From positions 1 through 49,312 of the forward strand of contig JAKSYS010000481.1 of the NCBI GenBank assembly GCA_022925895.1: a DNA stretch of 49,312 nt. Reading direction: 5' to 3'. Positions 31,938 to 43,500 of the stretch are shown here, in pieces. A model generated the notes under the pieces. The model saw only the letters and a list, made by a program, of their open reading frames with translations. It ran no database searches and was not told the origin of the DNA. The stretch comes from Fragilaria crotonensis. Taxonomy: Eukaryota > Bacillariophyta > Fragilariophyceae > Fragilariales > Fragilariaceae. Within the stretch, counting starts at the first letter, position 1; every line of letters begins with the position of its first letter. A program made the translations under genes and the position numbers.

Positions 31938-34900
31938 TTAATACATAATGTGACGACATAGTGCTCGACGACGGTCTGCAGTGAGTACCTTCGTAAATAG
32001 GTCGGCCAAGTTAGTCATGCCGTCCTCTTTTCCCACACGTATAATCTTCGCGGCAACAGCCTCGCGTACTGCATGATAATTGATTGCATTGTGCTTCTTT
32101 GCAAGCATCGATTCGGGAATAGTTGTGTTTTTCACGACACCGTTATTGTCGCAGAATATATTGGCCGGACCATCAATTGGCACGCCAAACATTCGGGAGC
32201 TTATATCGCAACGCGACAAGCATGTCCTTCGCAGCTCGAAGCGCAACAAATTCACTCCCAAAACTGGAGGATTCAACGGTATTTTGCCGTTTCGAAAACC
32301 AAATGATCGGCGCGTTCTGAACGTAAATGATAATCCCAGTGTGCGATCTTCGAGTAATGACATTCCCTGCGTGATTCGCATCAACAAAACATGATATATT
32401 CACACATTTACCTTTTGGTTCTGGCATGTTCGGGGGTAGCTCCTCACATACGTCCCCGTAAAAGTCTCGCCAATCGGCATCAGAGTTGAACACACGTTCA
32501 TCGATATCAGGGGTTTTCGGATCGAAAACAATTCGAGCTCCGTTCTCATGCTTCTTCAAGTATGCGAAGATGTGATATAATGCCTCAAGGTGACCGCGCC
32601 GTGGCAGTGCCTGATGTTGGGACAATTGTGATACTTCGACAAATATGTCGAGGCGTCCGAGTTCAATTGCCCATCGCAGTATTCCAATTAATTGAAGGAA
32701 ACGCGACCCCATCTCGTCATTAAGTTCAGAAGTTACATCCAGCTCGGGCTTATAGCCGCTGGGGAATGGATTCCTCGCCGTTGACTTCAACTTTGCTTCC
32801 GGATCGTCTTCTGCAATTAATGCTTCGACAACTTTGATGGCGTTCTTGACATAAGTCTTACTGCCCATGGCCCATTCCACTTTACCATTCGGCAATTGGA
32901 CCTTCTCCATATTGGCTCCAAGATATATATCGGGCTCGTGGACACTTTCCGGTTTGAGCTCGTACAACTTGCCCAGTTCGTCCATTGTTCGTTTTGGTTC
33001 CTTCGCGAATATCAGGATGTCGTCAACGTATACCAACACCATATCATAGTGCGTTCCGGCACTCCGAATCCATACATCGGGATCTGCCTGTGTTGATGTA
33101 AAGTTCATATGACACAGCGTTGCCGCCAAGTCCGCACGCCAGGCAGCGCCTGATGATTTGAGTCCATATAGCGCACGCGTTACAATCAAGACTTTACCTC
33201 GGTCTTCGCCAGTTTCAATGCCACCCTCGAACCAAATTTTCTCACGGCACGATGCATTTAAGTATGCGTTAGTTACATCCCCCGCCAGCACGTCGAGGTC
33301 GTTCAGACCAGCAATCAGAAACGCCAGGCGTACACTGTCGCGTGATACCACGCTCGAGTAAGTTATCGATCCTGGCGTGTCGGTCGTGTGCCCTCCGGCA
33401 ACAAACCTTGCCTTCCGTGTGAAATCCATTTTAACGTCGAATATCACATGACATCGAATTTCTTGGAAGCCAATCATCGATGGCTCCTTTCCGCTTCGTG
33501 CTTGCGCGGGTGATATTCCGTCAGCGTTTTTCCACGCGACTTTCACCTTTGACATCTCCTTTCCTAGTGCTTTGCGCCAGAAGTCGGTTCCAGTCTCTTC
33601 GTCAATCGTCAGGGCTTCTTCGACTGTCTTCGGCACACGTATGCCGAATTTGTGGGTCGTGCGCCAATAGCGTTTGACCTTCGCAACAATGCGATTTCGC
33701 TTCCGCAGGACCGTATGTACCCACCAGTTAAACGCTGGCTCATTGGCAATTTTGTTTGCCGCTGCATATTCAGCAACTTGAACGGGATAGGCGTCTTTTA
33801 AATCCTTCAATGGTAGCCAGTCCGACGATCCGTCCTTCCACGAGACCAAAAGAGACCAGCCTCGGGTTGTCGACTTCGGGATACGATTCCCATTACGACT
33901 TGTGATGAATCCATCTGCGATTTGAATCGCCGAGTTGTCAGACCTGTGGTCAGTGATCTCGCTCAATAACTGATACTGATTTCCTTCAGAGTCAACCTGT
34001 GCATACATGCACTCTGCAATCACATTTGCGAAGTAGTTCTCAGTGGATCCATCGGTGAACTCCACGACGTATTCTCGGGTATCGAACAGGGGGTTGGAAT
34101 GTGCACGACCAATCGGTTCGCCAGAGGTACCCTTTGCACGTTTGACCACACGGCCTTTGCGTTCGCTGCCGGTACCGACATCGAATATTAGCTCTGCATT
34201 CAAATACTTGTCAATCACGTCGTCGTTGATGTCATCGGCATCCAACGTGTCAGGGGTATCCATATCACCATAATCTTCATCGGTGCGTACGGCGCCACTC
34301 GGCACCTCATCAAATTCGTCTTGGATATAAAATCCGTCAGCTGCATTGACCATAAAGTTCTGATCTGACAGACGCTCGTCAACTGCGCGGTCGAAACTCT
34401 CGATTTCGGTTTTGACATCATTGTTCAGGTAGTCGTCACGTACGACATGTTGTACCGTAGTTCGGGCAATTACATTGCCAGATTCAAGTAGTAACCAATA
34501 GCATAGGTCGCTTCCAACCCGGTGGGCAACGCCAAGCCATCGCGCGAGACGCCGCCCGCTGCCGTCGATTTCAATTTTCTTCTGGTCGTAGTACCATACG
34601 CGATCGTAAAACTCAAAGTCGATCCACTCGGATATGTCTGGTGTCTCACCGGTGACAATTTCAATCCCGGTGCGCAGTTGTTGGCCGCGAGGAATTCTGT
34701 TCAGAATGTTAGTCTCATAGACCAGGCCATAATCCCACAGACGAGGTGGGACCTTCCGCTTGAGCATGCGATTCCTCCATCGCTTCTTGAGCTCGCCGAT
34801 TTCTCTCTCGGCCGCATAATTCTGATTCGATCGTCCAACCTCAGACCGCTTCAACCTGATCTTCAAACGATTTACCTCCTTCATAAAGTCGGTCTTAGGA

Positions 34901-36051
34901 CCAACAATTTCGGGAGCTCCATCAGACAATAAGGAGTCGGGAATGCCAACATCGTCGGCAAATTCGGTCAACGCCCGAGCGACTTTCGATTTCGAATCGA
35001 GAGGATGGACAGTGGTGAATGATCCGTTAGTGAATACTTGCGCGCACGTGTTACCCTGGATTGATATGACCTTCGAGAATAAGGTATCAGTGAACCAGTC
35101 CCCGTTTAGGCGTCGCCGGTTCAGGTGTAAGTGATCAACACGATATCTTCGATGCAACGGGTGAACCGCCGTTCTTACCCCGCGCTGGGTAGTTACCTGA
35201 AGGGTTCGCTTGGCCGTCTCGAGGCCAATATTCCATTTGCGACTTAGATTCTCAAAGGTTACAATCGAGTGTCGTTGGCTCGTGATCGTTGCGCTTATCC
35301 CACCGTGCGTCCCCGTAAGCGCAGAGGACACGAGAATAGCATTCGCATACAAAGAAGACACGCAACGCGGGTCAGAAGTGGGGAAGATCGCCGTCGGGGG
35401 TGCAGTCGAATGGGACCATATATCCCGTCTAGCGGTCGATATACAGTCGACGGCACGCGTTGGATTCCGACGCGGTGCAGACATGTGCATGTCCGCGGGA
35501 TTCCAAGTCGGCGAAGTAATTTCGACAATCGGTAGATTCGACATTTCCCAATCAGTGGGAACGCGTGACTCGAATGAAAGATTCGGTCCCGAAACGGTAA
35601 GGGGAATAAAGATGGTGTCCAAATCAAGGCCAATCGGCCGATGCGGATCCCATGGATCGTCACAAACGCCGTAACCATGGGCTCGGATCTGATGTGGGTT
35701 GATTAAGGAGCAGTGTAAGTCGTTGCCAAACCACAACACTTGGTCAGCGACCAGGACGACAGAGTCGCCGGTTGTGGGGCACGTGTACGCCGTAGCACAC
35801 TTTGCAATCGGGACGTCTGGCTTCGGTTGATACTCCGCAGAAAAGGGAGAAACATTGCAGTACTCGCCTGAAAGTTCGAGCAAACGCCAATTCGGTCCAG
35901 CACACGTGGTGTCGGCGTGGTTATCGATCTCATTGATGGCAATGTTGCCAGGAGTTGGTTCAGTGGGCTTATGATGTGTGGGGCCCGTACGCCTTGCACT
36001 TGAAATTAACGCGTGTGCCTGCGCCTGGCGGGTACCACTGGCCTCTGCGAG
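31938..36051 (-). CDS. pol: Element A pol polyprotein, frame-disrupted
   Basis: Follows gag in the same frame after one UGA at 36052-36054. The aspartic protease has INEIDNHADTTCAG. The integrase has a pre-integrase region KWNIGLETAKRTLQVTTQRG with no CC pair of the usual HHCC finger. Its catalytic residues are D (WFTDTLFSK), D (LLSDGAPE) and E (NYAAEREIGELKKRW). Next is a chromodomain-like stretch (RGWSLLVSWKDGSSDWLPL). The reverse transcriptase has VLVYVDDILIF. The RNase H has CFVDANHAG and FGSEFVALRAAKDM, and after a frame change near 32170-32200 continues with RMFGVPIDGPANIFCDNNG to the stop. One indel separates a domain otherwise free of nonsense codons over 1,236 residues. The element could be competent if that indel is an assembly error. 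Confidence 0.88.
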
Positions 36052-37596
36052 TCAGGTGTTATACGCGCCGCGGCCGAAGCTACGACCGTTTTGGGAGCCA
36101 CGCTCCGTTATGTCGGACACAACCGACTGGTCGGCCGGCGCACTAGATGTGTTCGTCGTCTCGTTGGAGTTCGGGTTCGCTGCAGATACACTGCTAGTCG
36201 TTCGATTTGTATTGCTCCCTTGGTAACTCTGATCGCCTCTTCCGCGGCCACCACGGCCGCCTTCTCGCAACTGTATGACGTAGGAGCGCATAGATCCTAG
36301 ACGCTCCCATTCATCGGAAGTGAAATTCCGGTGAGGGTCAGTGATGTCGACGTTATTCGCATATGTTCTGCGTTCGTTGCCACGCCCGCGTCCGCGACCG
36401 TCTCGTCCCCGCCCGTTGCTGCGACCACCGCGTTGGCCACTACGACCGCCGCCTTGGCGAGCCCTGCCACGTCCGCCACGCTGATCATTAGATCCCATTG
36501 CGCTGACATATCGGCGTTTGTTGCCCGAGTGGCGGTTGGCATAATCCAACTGGGCTGCGGCATGAATGCTCGAAATTAGCCCAGACAAGAACTCAACGGC
36601 CTTATCGAAGTTGGCGCGATAGTTCTGATAGACGTTGACTTTTGCAGACGTGATACTTGCGTCCGTAGAACGGATACCAAGAAGCATCTTGTCAACCATC
36701 TGCTTCTCGGTTAATTCCTCGCTCTTATCTTTTGACAATACGTGGAAGTTTTCCTTGAGCTTCGTGGCGAATTTCTCAAACGGAAACACCTTTTCGTCCT
36801 TATAATGCAAGCGGAGATCTCTTCCTTAGCTTTTCAACACGTTTGTTTAACTCTCCCGTGCCATCGTAATGCGCAACAAGCGCCAACCATGCATTTCTGC
36901 CATTCGCAGTGCGATCGTAACTTTGAATCCATGTCCAGGCATCGGACTTAATACAAGCCGATTTCAATATCTGGAATACCAGTTTGTTGTCGCGCTTGAA
37001 GTTTTCGCCTTCTAGTGGCATCTGGAAGCGCCTCATCTCATCATCGTCGAGAAACAACTCGTCGGTGTAATCCCATTCGGGCGTACGACATAGTCGATCG
37101 GGACCTTTGCGGCTCCCATGATTGCGCTTAGCTTGTTCACAAAGCCGATCTGCCAGTTGTCCCAACCAGCATCGGTCTGGCACTTGCCAGGGTCAATTAT
37201 GTCGATGTCAACCTTATCAAGGTTATGGTCAGATTCCTTTCTCGCCATTGCTGCCAACATGACTTCTCGAGTCCACATCTCAGGCTGTGCCTGTAGGCCG
37301 CGCTTGTCGTGGTCTTTCACCCAATAGACTAAGGCCTGAAGCCTTTTGATTTGCATCGTTCCAAGGATTACTCTCCCAGTGGCAGATGGCCTCGAGGCCA
37401 TCCGTTTAGCCATCTCCGAAACATCGGAGTCACCGTTCATGGAGGCAAACGCTTCCATGGAGTCGAGTCCCTCAATATTAATAAACGTTTCGCGACTAGC
37501 AGCACTTGCAATACCACAAATGGTAAGTACTTCATGGACAGGGTTTGGTGGTTCGGGTTCAGCAACAGCTGCGACGACAACGGGTTCAGCATCCAT
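36052..37596 (-). CDS. gag: Element A Gag, frame-disrupted
   Basis: Nucleocapsid/capsid precursor starting at ATG 37596 (MDAEPVVVAAVAEPEPP). The capsid-like part contains LFLDDDEMRRFQMPLEGENF and KSDAWTWIQSYDRTANGRNA. The C-terminal part is rich in Arg-Gly repeats (GGRGRARQGGGRSG), which would bind RNA in place of a CCHC knuckle, which I do not see. The frame shifts near 37080 and again near 36805-36825. Gag ends at a UGA directly upstream of pol in the same frame. Confidence 0.8.
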
Positions 37597-38097
37597 CTGC
37601 GTATGAACATCGTTCGAGTTAGCACCTAGGTGTACATTGCGTTTGTCCTCCGGGCCGTACCACTATGGGTAGGTTGTGAGGCGGGTCACATTCCGGTCGG
37701 TACAGGGTGATCAGTCCTGACCTCATCGTGTGGTGCCTCACGGGGCCAACGGCCAATTATAGAACGTGGGCAAACAGTACCGATCGCTGACGCCCGCCAT
37801 GTGGCCAAACAAGTTACGAACAGCGTATATCGAGTACCTCAAGTACGTGTCGAGGAGCAAAGTAAAGCGAGTACCATAAGGTACGTAATGGAGTAAAAGA
37901 TACGCTTCTACGAGTTCCGCTGTAGACCGTGGTATAAATATTTTCGGTAATCGTCGAAAGTGCAACGAATTCGCGAGAAGGTCAAGGTACGAAATTGACA
38001 ATGCCCATGAGAATTGTGCCCGCCGCTTCCGTCGCACTCGTTCGTTCAAGTCCTTTCTTTCGCCCTCCGGTTGGGTCTGATAAACCGTTCAAATGTG
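37597..38097 (-). other. Element A leader between 5' LTR and gag
   Basis: Untranslated leader of about 500 nt. Near its start (plus-strand 38072-38086) is the primer-binding-like GTTTATCAGACCCA shared with element B. Confidence 0.5.
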
Positions 38098-38264
38098 TAC
38101 GTAACGGCCGTCTCTTACCTTGGATAAGACGAGATAAACGATAAAGCAGTAACACGAGAGGCGTACGAAAGTAGTAAACGATAAACTTGTGTCTACGTCT
38201 GCTCAAGTCTCTGGTTACTACCGTACTAGCGGTTTCCGTACCGTATCGTCCGTATTCAAACGGT
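38098..38264 (-). repeat. Element A 5' LTR (167 bp)
   Basis: Identical to 31610-31776. On the minus strand it starts ACCGTTTGAATACGG and ends GGCCGTTACGTA. Confidence 0.9.
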
Positions 38265-38420
38265 AAGCTCTCACATTCCATCATCAATGTCGTCCGAAAC
38301 GAGCACCTTGAGAATTCAAACGCGCACCACGGTAACCATCACACATGCTGCAGTACTATGCAACGCTACTGTAGTACCTGGTACTCGTAAAATTGTTTAT
38401 CCAAGAAGATCTGACGACAA

Positions 38421-38588
38421 TGATTAAAGTGACACGATAAAACTATGATACGTACGGTATGAATTGGGTACAGTGTGCGAGGCACCGTACCGATAATTAC
38501 GATGTGCGACTGAAGTGCGACTGGGTGTTTTACATCGTTTATATTTCGAGATGTCGTTACTTTACCGTCTATCGTACGCTTTTAGTCA
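38421..38588 (+). repeat. Element B 5' LTR (168 bp)
   Basis: Starts TGATTAAAGTGACACG and ends TTTTAGTCA. It matches 44860-45027 except at two positions (T/G at the tenth base and G/A further in). Confidence 0.95.
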
Positions 38589-38602
38589 GTTTATCAGACC
38601 CA
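38589..38602 (+). other. Element B primer-binding-site candidate
   Basis: GTTTATCAGACCCA begins immediately after the 5' LTR. The same 14 bases occur just inside element A's 5' LTR although the LTRs are unrelated, which suggests a common tRNA primer. TATCAGA recalls the initiator-Met PBS core (TGGTATCAGAGC) of plant copia elements. Confidence 0.6.
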
Positions 38603-39094
38603 TCAACAACTTGTTCGACATCGCCTCGTGCACGCACTGGACGCTTGCGTTTCGTACATATTGCTGTGGGACTTGCCTTCCCGCAATATGAGCATCAATT
38701 GTTGATGTAACATTCAAGAAATCGGCTGTGCGCCTGGGCACGCTTCGAACTGCCTACCACCAGTGACCCATCGCACGCATGATGGCCGTGTGGCCTGGTT
38801 GGTGCCTTCAATGGTGTACCTGACCCTGAATGCATTGGATCGGCGAAACCGACCCACCGGAGGCAACGGGGCGCCATTGCCTCCATACCTGCGCCATCAC
38901 AGGAAGAATTATTTGTCCAAGATTCGTTGTATATTTTTATGTCTTTCTATGACATGATATACTATATATCGATTTCCGGCAGTCACGTTTGTTCAACGGA
39001 CCGTCAGTTACAACCGACACGTTTTTTTATCGAGCGACCGTATTACTCTTTTCGATCTCTTTCGTTTTTTGCTGTTCTGCTTCCTTTTTCTGCC

Positions 39095-40599
39095 ATGAAC
39101 AACGCTGTTATGCGCGGGGTTATGACCCGTATTGGATTTTCCGAGGCCGCTGCTCAGGCCCTTGTCGAGGAACAAGGCATGAACGAACTCGAGGAGATCA
39201 GGCTTTTGAGCGACGATGAAGTCGAGAGCCTTTGCAAGGTTATCCGCCGTCCAGGTGGGACGATCCCGAATCCTGCTGGAGGTCCACCCATTCCAGCCCC
39301 TGGTGTGCAGGTAAACCAGCGTGCCGAAGGACACCTCAAGCTCCTTGCGTTTTATTTGCGACATCAGGAGCGTGTTAGTCGCCCCGTCAATGCACCTGAT
39401 CTTACGCTCGCGACGATCCGCACGGTGCGCGAACTACGTGAGTTCGAGTCCACGTATAAGGACCCCAGTACGGACCTTCCGACCATTAATATCAAAGACT
39501 GGCCAAAGACGATGGAGGCAATCGAGGAATACCTCCGTTCTATCTTGGGAGAACGAAAGATCCCATTGGCCTACGTCGTTCGCAAGAACGAGAACATACC
39601 GGAGGCGGGAGAGGACCCCTCCACGTCTTATCCCACGAAGCAGGATGAGATGATCGCACGGGCACCACATTATTCAATTGATGCGGATGGGCATAAGATT
39701 CCAGATCCTGTCTACCTTGTCAACAGGGAAAAGGTCTGGGAAATTATAGCTTCGATTACTCGCGACAAGGACGCGTGGACTTACGTCAGGCCAGCACAGA
39801 AGCACCGCGACGGTCGCGCCGCTTTTCAGAATCTGTTCACCCATTTTCTTGGGCCTAACAATGTGGACAATATGGCGACGCTTGCTGAAGACAAGCTTAA
39901 GTCAACAGTGTACCACGGCGAACAGCGCCGTTGGGACTTCGAACGGTATGTAAATGTCCACAAGCAGCAACACTCCGTGTTAGAAGGTTTGGTCGAACAC
40001 GGCTACGCTGGGATTGACCCCAGATCCAAGGTTCGATACCTTCTTGACGGTATTAAAACCGACAAGTTTGATGCCGTAAAGACTCGGATTATGTCCGAGG
40101 AACGTTTACGTAACGACTTTGACTCCTGCGTCACCTTGTACCAGGATTATATTCGCCAGACGTCGAAATCGAAGACCGCTGCGAACACGGTCAACATCTC
40201 CGAGTTGAAGACCGGAAAGCGTAAGTTCGAACAGGTTGAGGACAGGTACTACACGAAAGAAGAGTACGCCTCCTGACTCCAGATCAAAAGAAAGAGCTTG
40301 CATCGAAGCGCACGAAGCGCGGCCACAAACCTGGCGACAAAGACAGTAAGGTGGTCAGCAAGGCAAAGACGAAGACGACGAAAGATGTCATTCATAACAT
40401 CAAGAAAGTGGTCAACCGTCAAGTCGCCCAGCTCGCGAAACAGATGAGTAAAACGGCTGTGGATGATGAGACGGCCGATTCCACTAACTCTATTGCATCG
40501 CAGGAGAACTGTAATGGCAAATGTGCCAACGGTGGGAATCGCAGCAACCCTTCGTTGACACGCCAGAAGAAGAGCCAGACATCCGATACGAAGAAGTGA
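39095..40599 (+). CDS. gag: Element B Gag, one frame change
   Basis: Starts at ATG 39095 (MNNAVMRGVMTRIGF) after a 500-nt leader. The capsid-like part has LPTINIKDWPKTMEAIEEYL and DKDAWTYVRPAQKHRDGRAA, resembling element A Gag at the same point (SDAWTWIQSYDRTANGRNA). The frame breaks near 40270 and then continues as a Lys-rich tail (LTPDQKKELASKRTKRGHK) to a UGA at 40597-40599. No CCHC knuckle is seen; the basic tail probably binds RNA. Confidence 0.85.
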
Positions 40600-43500
40600 C
40601 ACTTGCTGACAGGCGTCGCTGCGGTCCGTGTACTTGGATCTCTGGATGTGTCCGTTGCGAACGAGTCCCGAACGGACCTTGACTCGCATGCGGATCAGTG
40701 TGCAGTCGGACGTAACTCGTTACTAGTTCACGATTACGACCGACCTATTAACGTTTCCGGTTTTCACCCTAGCGGCCCCGTGTCTAACAACCTTCGCCAA
40801 GTATCGGCCGCCCTCGCGTACGACGATCCGTACACCGGTGAAACGACAATATTAATTGTCCATCAAGCCATATACGTGCCGGAATTGGAACATAACTTGC
40901 TCTCGACGATGCAAGTCCGTCTGAATGACGTGCTGATAAGCGACACGCCTCGCTTCCTCACCGAAAATGTCACGGACTTGACTCATACGATCGCAATTCC
41001 GACCGATGATCCGGCGGCCCCTTATGTGATTCCTCTTTCTCTTCATGGCGTCACCTCGTTCTTCCCGACTCGGAAACCGACCCCAGAAGAGTACGAGTCA
41101 CTCCCGCATTTGGCCTTGACGAGTGACGAACCCGAGTACGACCCCCATGATTGTACCTACGCCTCGCAAGAGGCCGTTTTTACGCAAATGGTTTTGGACA
41201 CAGGGGACCGGGTTGGAGCATCGCCTCCGTCACGTCGACTTTGCTCCGTGGCCAAAACCCTTTCCCATGCTACCATGCTCGGCACAGGGAAGGACCTGGC
41301 ATCGATTTCGCTCCTCGCGACGACTCCTACGTTGAATGACGGTTCGTTCGGTGCGGAGTTGAACCGTTCGGTTAACGTTTTCAAGAGAACCGCGACCGGT
41401 CGTCAATTTGACCCAGACATGCTGGCACGCAACTGGGGAATCGACAAAGCTACTGCATTTCGAACGGTTAATGCGACTACGCAACGTGGGATACGAACAC
41501 TCCTACACCCGACTCTCGCGACGGTTCCGTACGAACGATCGTCAGCTACGTTATCGGAGACTACCCGTCGACTGTTTTACTGACACCTGCTGTCGAAGAC
41601 AGCATCGAGGCGCAACAACAGGTACGCGCAAATTTTGCGACCGCAGACGGTTGGTGTCGGGCCTATCCGATGAAGTTAAAGTCCGAAGCTCATGAGGGCT
41701 TATCGTTGCTCTTCCAAAGAGAGGTGTTCCTAGCACCATGGTCATGGATGGAGCGCAGGAACAGGTACAGGGGACTTTCCGTAAGAAATGTCGTGAGGCT
41801 GGCGTACATGTGAAACAGACGGAACCACATTCTCCTTGGTCGAACGCTGCCGAAGCCGCAATCCGGGAATTGAAGAGAGGAGTCGGACGCCAGATGGTCC
41901 GCTCTGGTGCCCCGAAACGTCTTTGGGACGACTGCTTGGAACGTGAGGCTTATGTCCGTTCGATGACGGCACACGACATATACAAGCTCAACGGACAGGT
42001 CCCGGAAACAATCGTCAGTGGCGAGACTGCGGACATCTCCCCCTTCGCCCTGTTCGCGTGGTACGAATGGGTGATGTTTAGGGACACATCTGTCTCGTAC
42101 CCCGACGACCCGATGGTCCTTGGTAGGGATCTGGGTCCTGCAATTGATATTGGGCCCGCAATGACTCGCAAGATCCTCAAGGCGAACGGGAAAGTTGTTT
42201 ATCGTTCCACCGTTCGTTCCCTAAATCCCGACGAGTTAGCCGATGAAACTATGAAACGTAAACGCAAGGAATTTACCGACAAGGTGAACTCGGCTTTAGG
42301 GGACGGTTTCAAGTACGAGGATTTTGTGAACGATCCCGAACTTGAGCATCTTGGGACACCGATTTACCAATCGTACGCCGATGAAGACGGCGACGAATTT
42401 CCCCAAATGGCTGAGGCTGATGATGAGCCGTCGGAGCCCGACGCTGATACGTACGATCAGTATGTCGGCGCCAGTGTCAGTCTCCCAATTGGAAATGAAC
42501 TCGTTAACGCCAAGGTTCTTGGGCGAAAACGCATGCTTGACGGCAGCATCAGCGGCAAGGCGAACAAGAACCCTATCCTTGACACAAGGGTCTATGATGT
42601 TCAGTTCCCTGACGGGCAGATCGCGGAATATTCTGCGAATGTGATAGCGCAGAATATGTACGCAATGTGCGACACCGAAGAATCAGTACCTACTACTGTC
42701 TGGTATTGTGGACCACAGGAAGGAAGAAACCGCCCTTGGTCGTGAGGATATGTATATCAAACACGGCTCGAACAAACAGCTCAAAAGGACGACAAAGGGT
42801 TGGAAGCTCTGTGTAGAGTGGAAGGACGGCAGCACCTCGTGGGAGAGACTGGCCGACCTAAAGGAGTCGAATCCCGTGGAACTGGCGGAGTACGCAGTCG
42901 CACGCGGAATTGACACTGAACCGGCGTTCGCTTGGTGGGTACCGTTCACACTGAAGCGACGTAATCGTATAATTGCGGCTGTGAATAGTCGCTACCACAA
43001 ACGCACCCACAAGTTTGGCATCGAAGTGCCAAAGACATGGGACGACTGCGTTCGACTGGATGCCGAAAATGGCAATACGTTATGGCAGGACGCTGTCAGG
43101 AAGGAAATGTCGAAGGTGAGGGTAGCATTCCAGGTTTTGGATGATGACGAATCGCCCCCGCCAACGTTCCAAGAGATCCGTTGCCACTTGGTCTTCGACG
43201 TTAAGATGGAAAATTTCCAACGAAAGGCCAGGCTGGTAGCGGGGGGACACACAACAGAAACGCCCGCGTCGATCACTTACGCAGGTGTTGTATCCCGCGA
43301 ATCTGTAAGGATAGCACTCACATTAGCCGCCCTGAACGACCTTGAGGTCAAGACGGCCGATATCGAGAATGCTTACTTGACGGCTCCTGTTGGAGAAAAG
43401 ATTTGGTGTCGACTTGGCTCGGAGTTCGGCAGTGACTCAGGCAAGAAGGCATTGATAGTCCGTGCTTTGTATGGTTTGAAGTCGGCAGGCGCGTCGTTTC

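Larger units (their letters stand above)
31610..38264 (-). mobile_element. LTR retrotransposon A, Ty1/copia CoDi-like
   Basis: A 6.7-kb element on the minus strand: 5' LTR 38098-38264, gag, pol (protease, integrase, reverse transcriptase, RNase H) and 3' LTR 31610-31776. The LTRs appear identical, so the insertion is recent. The gene order protease-integrase-RT-RNase H defines Ty1/copia. The integrase phrases WFTDTLFSKVISIQG and AQVFTNG match the diatom CoDi type. A GTTTATCAGACCCA primer-binding-like motif lies about 12 bp inside the 5' LTR match. The 3' LTR is preceded by TTTACGGGG. I find no TG/CA termini at the repeat ends and no target duplication. Confidence 0.88.

Noticed and set aside
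34943-36300. Plus-strand frames of 60-150 codons inside element A
   Set aside because: They lie opposite the pol and gag genes, whose domains are certain.
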